A DNA stretch of 38,186 nucleotides from Chthoniobacterales bacterium (GTDB lineage Bacteria > Verrucomicrobiota > Verrucomicrobiia > Chthoniobacterales > UBA10450), in assembly GCA_025929155.1 (NCBI GenBank), contig JAICMR010000011.1, forward strand, positions 1-38,186. Direction: 5' to 3'. Numbering within the stretch: the stretch's first letter is position 1; each line of letters opens with the position of its first letter. Below, in pieces: positions 1-8,900 of this stretch. Both the position numbers and the translations under genes were made by a program. Under the pieces are notes generated by a model that saw only the letters and a list, made by a program, of their open reading frames with translations, was not told the origin of the DNA and searched no databases.

Positions 1-154
1 GAACTCCCAGCGCGCCCTTCACCTTGTCTCCTTCTGCGCACCCTGCGGTTAATTCATCCGGCGTCGAACTGCGGGTGCGGCCCACTCCAGCAAAAACTTC
101 CACGCGCTTACGGCAACAGCACGACGCGCATCCGTTTCTTTCAGAGAAGCTGTT

Positions 155-1063
155 ATGAAATCTCTTGAACGCATCGCTCCGGAAGTCGGCTGGTTGCCGA
201 TCAGTTTTGTAAACACCTATTTCATCGGCCGCCCCGGCGAACCATGGGCGCTGGTCGATGCCGGTTTGCCCGGATCTGCCTCCCAAATTTTTGAGATCGC
301 ACAAGCACGCTTCGGCGCCGGTTCGCGTCCTGAAGCGATTTATCTCACGCACGGTCATTTCGATCACCGCGGCGCGGCCCTCTCCCTGGCGAATAAATGG
401 AACGTGCCCATCTATGCGCATCGGATGGAAATACCTTACCTCACCGGTCGCTCGGCTTACCCGCCGCCCGATCCGACGGTCGGAGGCGCGATGGCGTTTC
501 TCTCGCGCTTCCTTCCATCTGGTGGCTGTGATCTCGGTGGCCGGGTGCGCGAACTTCCAGCGGGCGATTTGCCCGGTCTCGATGGCTGGGGTTGGATGGA
601 GACGCCGGGACATTCGCCCGGTCACGTCTCGTATTGCCGGCCGTCAGATCGCGTCCTGATCGCAGGCGACGCTTTCGCGACAATGGATATGGATTCCTGG
701 ATGGGAATGATTAGCGCAAAGCAAAGGCTGGCGCCCGCCGGCAGACCGTTCAACTGCGACTGGGAGGCAACGCGACGCTCCGTGCATCAGCTTGCGGATC
801 TACGGCCAAATGTAGTTGGTTGTGGTCATGGCATTCCGATGGGCGGCAGGGATTTGCCCGATCGCGTGCAGCAATTTGCGGATCGATTCGCGCCGCCGCC
901 GCGCGGTCGATACGTGGAAACGCCGGCGCGTGTCGATGAAAGCGGAGTCGTGGCGTTGCCGCCGGCGCCCTTTGATCCGGTGCCCTTGGTAACCGCGGGT
1001 GCCTTGCTCCTCGCGGGCATGGCGCTCGGCTCCGGTTTGATTGAGAAGCAGTTGCGCGACTAA
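155..1063 (+). CDS. MBL-fold metallo-hydrolase
   Basis: A 302-aa metallo-beta-lactamase-fold hydrolase. The metal-binding signature HGHFDH is at residues 66-71, followed by a second metal histidine in TPGHSPGH (about H153), the bridging Asp in AGDAF (D172) and a late His in GCGHG (H225). All ligands for a dinuclear metal site are therefore present. This superfamily includes glyoxalase II-like, lactonase and other hydrolases, and the substrate cannot be named from sequence. The last 25 residues are hydrophobic and end in a short charged tail, which may be a membrane-associated helix. No signal peptide is seen. The ATG at 155 is the first in frame and has only a weak purine-rich stretch (AGAGAAG) upstream. 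The gene is convergent with the giant FecR protein on the other strand. Confidence 0.85.
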   Translation: MKSLERIAPEVGWLPISFVNTYFIGRPGEPWALVDAGLPGSASQIFEIAQARFGAGSRPEAIYLTHGHFDHRGAALSLANKWNVPIYAHRMEIPYLTGRSAYPPPDPTVGGAMAFLSRFLPSGGCDLGGRVRELPAGDLPGLDGWGWMETPGHSPGHVSYCRPSDRVLIAGDAFATMDMDSWMGMISAKQRLAPAGRPFNCDWEATRRSVHQLADLRPNVVGCGHGIPMGGRDLPDRVQQFADRFAPPPRGRYVETPARVDESGVVALPPAPFDPVPLVTAGALLLAGMALGSGLIEKQLRD

Positions 1064-1137
1064 GAAATCGCCCGCGGTTCCTGTTACCGGGCCTAACGAA
1101 CAAAGGTTGTCGTCTGCAGGCGGGACATCCATCCCCC

Positions 1138-1155
1138 CTGCGCACATCTGCGCAG
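1138..1155. terminator. Hairpin between convergent genes
   Basis: A perfect 7-bp inverted repeat CTGCGCA/TGCGCAG with a 4-nt loop lies in the 133-bp gap between two convergent genes. It could act as a bidirectional transcription barrier. There is no T-tract on either side, so calling it an intrinsic terminator is weak. Two copies of the window-wide CCTAACGA motif (1092-1099, 1182-1189) flank it. Confidence 0.3.
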
Positions 1156-1196
1156 TCCTTGCGCTTCGAACGTTGAAATGCCCTAACGAACGGACA

Positions 1197-4100
1197 TCAT
1201 CGCCGGGGAGGAGCGTCGAACGGGGGAGCGGACGCGAGCGGTTGGGGATTGGCTGCGCCATTGCCCGTGAAGGTGCCATTGCGCGGGTTGTTTCCGCCGA
1301 AACCCGAATAGTTCGGGTTGTCGGTATAGACCTGGGCGGGTCCGCCGTTGCCCTGGATATTCACCTCGACAGAAGGTTGAATAGTAACTGTGCCGGCGGC
1401 CAGGATCGTGCTTGAGCCGCTGCTCAAGGTGGCATTGGCGATAAAGTTAATTTCGCCGTTCCCTGAAGGCGCATAGAGCTTAAGGACGCTATCGGCGGAG
1501 AGAGTGCTGCTGCCGACGGTGAGGACGCCGTTGCTTCCCAAGGCTCCCACTTTCACGACGTCGGCGTGAGCGTTGAGAGAATCCTCGGAGCCACCGAGAT
1601 TGACCACTCCGTTTGCTCCGGTGTGCCGAATGTCGATTGTTCCGCGGTCGGCTTGGATATTCCCTTTGACGTTGGCGTCGCTACTCGTTCCGGTTGCGAG
1701 AATGGTAACGGCGCCGCCGGGTCCCGTCGCGGCCGCGTTCAGCAGCGCGAGAAGTTGGCCTGTGTTGTCGATGTTGATCGCGACTCCGGTGGACTTACTA
1801 CTGGTGAGGTGAATGTTGCCGCCTCGGGCGCTGAGGCGCGAACCGCCCTGAACGTCGTTGGAAGAAACTTGAACGGTTGAGTTTACCGAAACCGTGCTGC
1901 CGCTCGTGATATTGACTGTGCCACCATCGCCCATCGGGGTGCCCGTCGGAATGGCGCCGGTGCTGGCATCCATGACTTGACCGACGGTCACGGGTCCGCT
2001 CGCGGTGATATCGATCGTGCCACCGTTCCCTCCCGCAGTGGAGTCTGCCGCAAAAGTCCCGCCGCGGGCTTCGACCTGGAAGAGATCGCCACCGGGTCCG
2101 ATCGTCAGGCCGTCAGCCGTGAGGTTGAGAGTAATGTGACCGCCGTTGCCGGGATTATCATTTGCCACACCCGGATTCGCCGCGCTCCCATTGGAGAAAA
2201 GCAGCGGGATGTTGGTGCCGCTGCTGGTGATCGAATTGGCGGTGAGAGAGAAATCAAACGGGGTGAGGCCAATCATGTCCGTGGCGCTGCGGTTGTCAGG
2301 CGTGATCGAGGGGACGTTGACCAAAGTGAGAGCACCGCCGGCGGAAATCGTGTTGGCGATAATGCCGAAGCCGAAACGATCTGCAGTATTATCAACGGTC
2401 AGACTAGTTCCGGCGCTGACCGTGCCGGCGATGATACCCGGTGCGGAGATGGAGCCGCCGGCGCTAATGACAGAGGGATCACCGGGGGCGAAAAGGCCGC
2501 CTGTGGCCGCGATGTTCCCGCCTGCCGTGATGTTCCCGAAGTTTCCTTCGTCATTCTGGCTGATCGAAATGGAGCCGTTGGTCGAAGTAATGTTGCTGGT
2601 CGCGGTGAGCGAACCGCCCGTGACCGACAAGTCGCTCCCCACACTGATGCTACCCCCGGAAATGACCGCTCCATAGACCGTCAGAAAATCTCCGACGGTA
2701 ATATTGCCGCCGGAGCTGAGAAGGACGTCCGAGGTGAGCCCCACGTCCCCGTTCTCTTCGACTCCAAGGAAGAGGGAGCCGCCGATATTGAGGGATCCCG
2801 CCGTAACCGTAATGCTCGGATCGTCAGGCTGACCGCCGAGCAGCAGCGGCAGGCCGTTCAAAATCTGAAAGGTGGCGTCTCCCGACGTGGTGAGCGCGCC
2901 GGTGACGGAAAAACTGATGTTGCTGCCGCCAAAAATCGAGCCGTCAAAGTTGTCGATCGTCGCGACCAAAGTCGCGGCCGAGAGCGAGGTGGACGAGACG
3001 TTGATTGTGGCATCGCCAGCGATTGATCCACCACTCGTTAAGAGTGCTTCGCGATCGGCGCCTCCGTTGTCGCCGTTACGGATCCGGAACGTCATGTCGC
3101 CACTCGTCGTTAGATTCGCGGTCACGCCGAAGGAGATTCCGGCGTCACCATCGATTTCGCCGGCTTCGTTTACGATCTGAACCAGCAGACTGTCGGCGGA
3201 GAAGCTGCCTGCGCCGACATTGATCGTCGCATCGCCGCCGATCGACGAGGTAAGAGTGTTGACGAAGGTGCTGTTAATAAGTTGGAACTGCGCCGCGTCG
3301 CCGGAATTGATTGCGCCCGTCACGCCGAATCCGAGAGCTGCGTCCCCGCTGATGCTGCCGCCATCGAGGTTTGTGAGCAGCGCGAGGAGAGAAGTGCCGG
3401 TGGAAAGCTGCGCCGCGCTGAGCGACAAAAGCGCATCACCGGAGATCTCGCCTCCGCCATGGAAACCACTCAATGTGTTTCCGCCGTTTTCGATGGAAAA
3501 GTACAGCTGTCCGAGCGTCGTGATATCGCCAGAAGCGAAGATCGTATTGGCAGGCGAAATTGAAGTGCCACCCGAGCCGCTGATCGCAGTGATCAGATCG
3601 CCTCCAACGAAAATGTCATTCGCGCTCAGGCTGATCGCGCCGCCTTCGCCGATCGATCCCGCGCCGCCGCCGTCGTCTCGGCTGGAAATCACCAGGCTGA
3701 GGTCATTCTCGGTCGTGAGATTGCCGCCGACATCAAACAAAATGTTTCCGCCGGCATCGATCCTGCCGCCGTCCCGGTTATTGATCAGCGCGTTGATCGA
3801 GCCGGCCGTGAGATTGCCTTCTGTAAGAACGAAGATGCTGGCCCCAGTGCCGATGTGACCACCGTCGTTGTTGAGCAGAGTGAAGGCAGCGTCACCAGTG
3901 ACCGACATGTTGCTGCCAACATTGAAAACCATGTTGCCGCCGTTCGTCACGGTGAGTTGATCGGAAGCGAGATTGAGTGTGGCGTTCAATGCGCCCGCGC
4001 TGAAATCGCCGCCGGTGCTGAGGTTGATGTTCGCTCCGTTCGCGATCGTGCCGGAATCGGCTGAGATTGTTAGGCCGATTGCGCCTCCGACGGTTAGGTC

Positions 4101-5801
4101 GCCAGATGAGGTCGCAAGATTGATTTCGCTGTCGTTGTTGCTCGCGCCGCTGTCGATGGAAATGGTGAGATCCTCTCCGATGTTAATGTTTTGCGCAGCG
4201 ATCAGCGTGGTGAAGAGGCCGTCATTATTTCCGAGAGGATTGAACTGATTGACCGCGAGAGAATCGCTGACCGCGATGTTCCCTTCGGATAACAAAGCGA
4301 GATTCCACGTGCCGGTGACGGCGGAGTCGAAGGTCAAAGTGGAGCCCGCGCCCCGCGCGTAGATGAAGAGTGCGGGAACGTTTTGAAACGTCAGATTATT
4401 GCCCAGGCTGATGGAGCCGTTCTGCGTGGCGAGAAGCAACGAATCTATCCCGGCGAAAGTCAGGGTGGCTGGCGCCGTGCCTGAGGTGATATCGCCTATG
4501 CTGATGAGCGCGAGATTCGTCGCGCCGCCGGGACCAAATTCGATCGTCGGGTTCCCCGCGAGCACGAGCGACGAAAATTTGAAGGCCGCCATCGGCGTAT
4601 TCGCAGTGTCGCTGAAGTGTTCATCGAATCCGCTCTCCACGTCGAACGTCGAAGTAGATCCAAACAGGTAAATGGACGGAGCGTGGTCATCGTCCGGCCC
4701 TCGGTAGATTTTGCCGAAATCGGTCTGACCGTCTGTCGCAATTGTCGGGTCCGTATTGATCGCCGTCTCGTTCGTGATGACGTAAGGATCGGGCGATGTG
4801 ATCACGGGCAACGCTCCATATTTTCCGGGAGGAGTCGGCGTGATTGTGGGAGTGATTGTCGGCGTCGGCGTGATTGTGGGAGTGATTGTCGGCGTCGGCG
4901 TGATTGTGGGAGTGACGGTCGGCGAAATCGTTGGCGTCGGCGTCATGGTCGGTGAAATCGTTGGCGTCGGCGTCGGGGTGGGCGAATTCTCCGGCTCGTT
5001 CTTCTCATTCGCGTTCGCCTGGTCGATCTGCGCGGTATAGGTCGGATCCAGTAGCGTCACCGCGGTGCCCCGGCCAAAGATGACCAGATTGGTATTCACC
5101 AGTTTACCCTGGCTGAGCTTGTCGATTTGCTCCTGCTCGGCACGCGCGATCAGGTTGTTGCTCGGCAACGGCCCGAACCCGTTGATGAGAAGAGACGTGT
5201 GGATCAGGCGGTCGAGATCCACGTCCACCGGGTCCGGCATTCCGACGCCCTTCGGATTCACGATCAGCATCTGGCCGGCGTGAAGCAGGACCGATTCTCC
5301 TACCCGGTTGTTGCGGTAAATACGTCCGGTGCCCTCGAGGACGATAAACTTAGTGTAGGCGTCGGGATGGTATTCCATCATGATCGTCGTGCCGGTGATA
5401 GCGGCGGTCACCGCGGCGGTGTTGATCTTTGCGCCTCCGGAATTTTTCGGCACACGCAGAAGCATCGCCCCGCCCCCGAGGTCGAGATCCCTCGTGCCTT
5501 CGTTGAAGCTGAAAATCGTGTTCGCGCCAAGGCGGGCGAGCGTTTGATCGGTAAAGGTGAGCTCCGCGCGGGACTCAACGCCGGTCCGCACGGCGGTCCC
5601 GTCGCGCACCGTGTCGCTTACAGCTGCAGGGCGCGGCGAGGCTTGGGCCGGAAGCAACTTTACGTCCTTGATCACCTGGCTGACCCGCGCTTCCTGCAAA
5701 ACGGCAGCATTCGCTGGTGCGATGAACCAGAACAACAGCAGCACGCTCGAGAGCGCCAGCAGTCGACGGAGTAGTTGGGCTAACGTTTCGAATTTGCGCA
5801 T
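1197..5801 (-). CDS. Giant secreted FecR-domain protein with beta-rich repeat passenger (paralogue 1)
   Basis: About 1534 aa from the ATG at 5801. A TTG ten codons upstream also keeps the frame, but the signal peptide begins naturally at MRKFE. Residues 1-32 form a Sec signal peptide with an ANA cleavage motif. Residues about 33-200 are a FecR domain ([30 protein letters not shown]). Residues about 272-325 are a Pro/Thr linker encoded by 30-bp tandem repeats. The remaining roughly 1200 residues are Gly/Ser/Asn-rich, with recurring GGSISGDA and LTTSGD-like beta-strand motifs typical of right-handed beta-helix surface proteins. There is no autotransporter barrel, PEP-CTERM or LPXTG signal, and the protein ends in APPFDAPPRR. 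FecR is best known as an anti-sigma/signalling domain. Here it is the extracellular N-terminal module, so a structural or carbohydrate-binding role is more likely. Adjacent to a paralogue on the same strand. Confidence 0.8.
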   Translation of the reverse strand: MRKFETLAQLLRRLLALSSVLLLFWFIAPANAAVLQEARVSQVIKDVKLLPAQASPRPAAVSDTVRDGTAVRTGVESRAELTFTDQTLARLGANTIFSFNEGTRDLDLGGGAMLLRVPKNSGGAKINTAAVTAAITGTTIMMEYHPDAYTKFIVLEGTGRIYRNNRVGESVLLHAGQMLIVNPKGVGMPDPVDVDLDRLIHTSLLINGFGPLPSNNLIARAEQEQIDKLSQGKLVNTNLVIFGRGTAVTLLDPTYTAQIDQANANEKNEPENSPTPTPTPTISPTMTPTPTISPTVTPTITPTPTITPTITPTPTITPTITPTPPGKYGALPVITSPDPYVITNETAINTDPTIATDGQTDFGKIYRGPDDDHAPSIYLFGSTSTFDVESGFDEHFSDTANTPMAAFKFSSLVLAGNPTIEFGPGGATNLALISIGDITSGTAPATLTFAGIDSLLLATQNGSISLGNNLTFQNVPALFIYARGAGSTLTFDSAVTGTWNLALLSEGNIAVSDSLAVNQFNPLGNNDGLFTTLIAAQNINIGEDLTISIDSGASNNDSEINLATSSGDLTVGGAIGLTISADSGTIANGANINLSTGGDFSAGALNATLNLASDQLTVTNGGNMVFNVGSNMSVTGDAAFTLLNNDGGHIGTGASIFVLTEGNLTAGSINALINNRDGGRIDAGGNILFDVGGNLTTENDLSLVISSRDDGGGAGSIGEGGAISLSANDIFVGGDLITAISGSGGTSISPANTIFASGDITTLGQLYFSIENGGNTLSGFHGGGEISGDALLSLSAAQLSTGTSLLALLTNLDGGSISGDAALGFGVTGAINSGDAAQFQLINSTFVNTLTSSIGGDATINVGAGSFSADSLLVQIVNEAGEIDGDAGISFGVTANLTTSGDMTFRIRNGDNGGADREALLTSGGSIAGDATINVSSTSLSAATLVATIDNFDGSIFGGSNISFSVTGALTTSGDATFQILNGLPLLLGGQPDDPSITVTAGSLNIGGSLFLGVEENGDVGLTSDVLLSSGGNITVGDFLTVYGAVISGGSISVGSDLSVTGGSLTATSNITSTNGSISISQNDEGNFGNITAGGNIAATGGLFAPGDPSVISAGGSISAPGIIAGTVSAGTSLTVDNTADRFGFGIIANTISAGGALTLVNVPSITPDNRSATDMIGLTPFDFSLTANSITSSGTNIPLLFSNGSAANPGVANDNPGNGGHITLNLTADGLTIGPGGDLFQVEARGGTFAADSTAGGNGGTIDITASGPVTVGQVMDASTGAIPTGTPMGDGGTVNITSGSTVSVNSTVQVSSNDVQGGSRLSARGGNIHLTSSKSTGVAINIDNTGQLLALLNAAATGPGGAVTILATGTSSDANVKGNIQADRGTIDIRHTGANGVVNLGGSEDSLNAHADVVKVGALGSNGVLTVGSSTLSADSVLKLYAPSGNGEINFIANATLSSGSSTILAAGTVTIQPSVEVNIQGNGGPAQVYTDNPNYSGFGGNNPRNGTFTGNGAANPQPLASAPPFDAPPRR
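4831..4920 (-). repeat. 30-bp tandem repeat coding Pro/Thr linker
   Basis: Three consecutive 30-bp units (4831-4860, 4861-4890, 4891-4920) share the core GGCGTGATTGTGGGAGTGA. They encode the TPTITPTITP linker of the giant FecR protein. The first unit differs from the second by one base near its start and the third diverges at its end. Two looser units follow up to about 4980. Such minisatellites commonly vary in copy number between strains. Confidence 0.8.
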
Positions 5802-5968
5802 GGTAAAAAGAGGTCGCGGTTCGTGAACCAACAGATATGCGTGGAAGATCGTGCGATCGCGACCGAAGGAATCGGATCCAAGCCGTCGGGAATCGAATGA
5901 AATTCTCGCGCAGCCAATGGTTTAGCGAGCGCGGGGGCGTGAAGTCAAGCTCGCCGTGTTGCCGGCGG

Positions 5969-8900
5969 CTAGTTCTCCCGCGACTGGACCAGCGGGCGAG
6001 GCCGATTGACGGCAACCTGGGCTCTCTCAGCCTGCTGTTTCATCGCCGCAGGAACGGCCGTCGTCTTTCCGCCCCGGTGCGCCTGTCGTCCATCGAGGCG
6101 CGGAGGAATGATGACCTTACCGCCGCGTTTCGTTGCTCCGGGTGTTTCCATCAGGTCGAGGAGTTGATCGCTGTTTTGGACCGCGAGGCCGGGGCGAAGC
6201 GTGGTGATGCGCACGCGAAGGGTTTTCCCTTTCGCTGTCAATGGCCGCGCCTTGTCGGAATTGGCGAGTATTAGGGCGGAACGCTCCGGCGCCTTTGAAC
6301 TGCTATGTTCGTTAGGTGCCATCGCGGTTCCGGCCACGGGGACGCTGGGTTCGAAGTCGGAGAGAACGACCTGGTTATTCGTCGAATAGGTGACGAGGAA
6401 AGAGCCGGAGCCATCGGAGGCGTTGACTCGGCCGCCAGGCTGGACATTTGAGAACGTTCCCGTCAACCCGGTGGAGGAAAGGACGGTGAAGTTGTTGTTG
6501 TTGTTCGCCTGAAAGTTATCTACGAACGACACCACAAGCTGGCCACCGAGAGCGACAGTCCCGTTGACGTTCAGGAACCCATACTGACTGCCTTGGGTCA
6601 GGCCGCCGAGCTGCAGGGTAAGCTGCGAACTGCTCAAGAGCGTGACGGCGCCGTTAACAGTAAGGCCTGTTTCACCGAGCGCGGGCCGAAGGTTTGCGCC
6701 GTTGCTGATGGCGGCGTTGATCGTGCCGCGCGCATCGACCAAGCCACCCAGGAAATTCAGCGCTGTTGAAGAAGTCACCGTTCCACCCGTGAGCCGAAAT
6801 GTTCCAGCGGTTTGCGTGTAGTTTCCATTCCCACTGACGGAGAGAGTAGCATTGCCGACGTCAACCGTGCCGGTGGAAGTCACTGTGCCGGTAAACTGCA
6901 ATGCTCCCGCGGAGCTTGCAGAAATCGTGCCGTTGTTGGTGAAGCTGCCGCTGCCAAAACCGTTCAGTTGCAGGATGCCGCCATTTGTGGCTTGCATTAG
7001 TCCTTGATTTGTTAGTCCAGCGCCCGCGCTCGGATCGACGTTGAGGACCAGGCCGGAAACGTTGGCGGAGATAACTCCAGCACTTTGATTGACGATCCCG
7101 ATCTCGTTGTTCCCGAGGCTGCCGGAGTTGTTCGTCTCGCCTTGGATCAGGTTGTTCGTGTTCGTGAGTGTGCCGCTCCCGCGAACGCGGTCGGCATTGA
7201 CCAGGTTGAGGGTGCCGCCGCCCGTAAGAGTGACATTGCTTCCCAAGCTCAGGTCGGTAAAGGAACCGGTGGAGTTGATCGAAATGCTGCCGCTGTTGGT
7301 GATCGCGCCGTTGAGGGTGGTAGTGGAAGCATTATTCCCAATGAAGGCGCCGGCATTGCTGAGTGAGGTTAGAGTGGCGGTATTGAAATTACGAATGAAA
7401 CCGGTCCCGCTCGTCGTCAATGTGCCGCCGCTGATCATGGCTCCGTTAAGTAGGCGCAGTTCGGAACCATCCAACGCGCTGATCGTGCCGTTGTTGGTGA
7501 AGCTGCCGCTGCCAAAACCGTTCAGTTGCAGGATGCCGCCGTTCGTCGCCTGCATTAGTCCTTGATTTGTTAGTCCAGCGCCCGCGCTCGGATCGACGTT
7601 GAGGACCAGGCCGGAAACGTTGGCGGAGACAACTCCAGCACTTTGATTGACGATCCCGATCTCGTTGTTCCCGAGGCTGCCGGAGTTATTCGTCTCGCCT
7701 TGGATCAGGTTGTTTGTGTTCGTGAGCGTGCCGCTCCCGCGAACGCGGTCGGCGTTGACGAGATTCACGGTGCCGCCGCCGGTAAGTGTGACATTGCTAC
7801 CCAAGCTCAGGTCAGTGAAGGAACCGGTGGAGTTGATCGAAATGCTGCCACTGTTGGTGATCGCGCCGTTCAGAGTAGTAGTGGAAGCGTTATTCCCGAT
7901 GAAGGCGCCGGCATTACTGAGTGAGGTCAGGGTCGCGGTGTTGAAATTACGAATGAAACCGGTCCCGCTCGTCGTCAATGTGCCGCCAGTTACAGATGCG
8001 CTGTTAATGAGTCGCACTTCCGAACCATCGAGGGCGCTGATAGTACCTCCGGTGTTATCAAAGCCGCCACCGCCAAAGCCATTGAGCTGCAGAATCCCGC
8101 CTCCGCTGGCGCGCATCACGCCAAGATTAGTCAAGCCGTCGAGCGTGCGCGGATCGACATTCATAATCAAACCGTTTGAGCCATTGAAAACATTGGCGTC
8201 GATCAAGCCTCCACTGCGGTTCACGATTGCCAGTTCATTTGTGCCGAGGCTGCCGGAGTTGCTGGTCTCGCCTTCGATGGTAAAGGCTTCCCCATTGCTC
8301 CCGCCGTTGAAAAGTGTGCCGCCGCCACGAACCCGATCCGCATTCACCAGAGTAAGAGTGCTGCCACCTGTGAGGGTGACGTTACCGTTGATGGCCAGGT
8401 CAGTGAAGCTGCCGGTGGAATTGATCAAAATGCTGCCGGTGTTATTGATGGTGCCGATAAGAGTCGTGGTGGAACCGTTGTTCCCGACAAAGGCACCGGC
8501 GTTCGTCACGCTATCGAGCGTCGCTGTGTTGAGGTTGCGGATGAGGCCGCTGCCGGTCGTCGCCAGGGTGCCGCCCATGATGGTGACGCCGTTAGTCAAT
8601 TGCACTTCCGAACCATCGAGCGCCTGGATCAGGCCGCCCGCGTTTTTAAACGCGCCGCTGCCAAAGCCGTTCAAAAGAAGAAGGCCGCCTCCGCTGGCCT
8701 GGAGAGTTCCCAGATTGGTTAGGCCGGCAGCCGCACTCGGATCGACGTTCAGGAAGAGTCCCGCCACGTTCGCGTCGATCAGTCCTGCAGACTGATTAAC
8801 TAAGCCGATCTCATTGTTCCCGAGGCTCCCCGAGTTACTCGACTCTCCCTGAATCACGTTATCCACATTCGTCAGGATGCCACTGCCGCGGACGCGATCC

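Noticed and set aside
1977-3026. Plus-strand open frame of 349 codons opposite the first giant gene
   Set aside because: An antisense shadow of a repetitive beta-rich coding region. The composition is biased and no start context or domain is present.
7647-8795. Plus-strand open frame of 382 codons opposite the 186-aa repeats
   Set aside because: Its own repeats ([19 protein letters not shown]) simply mirror the minus-strand repeat units.
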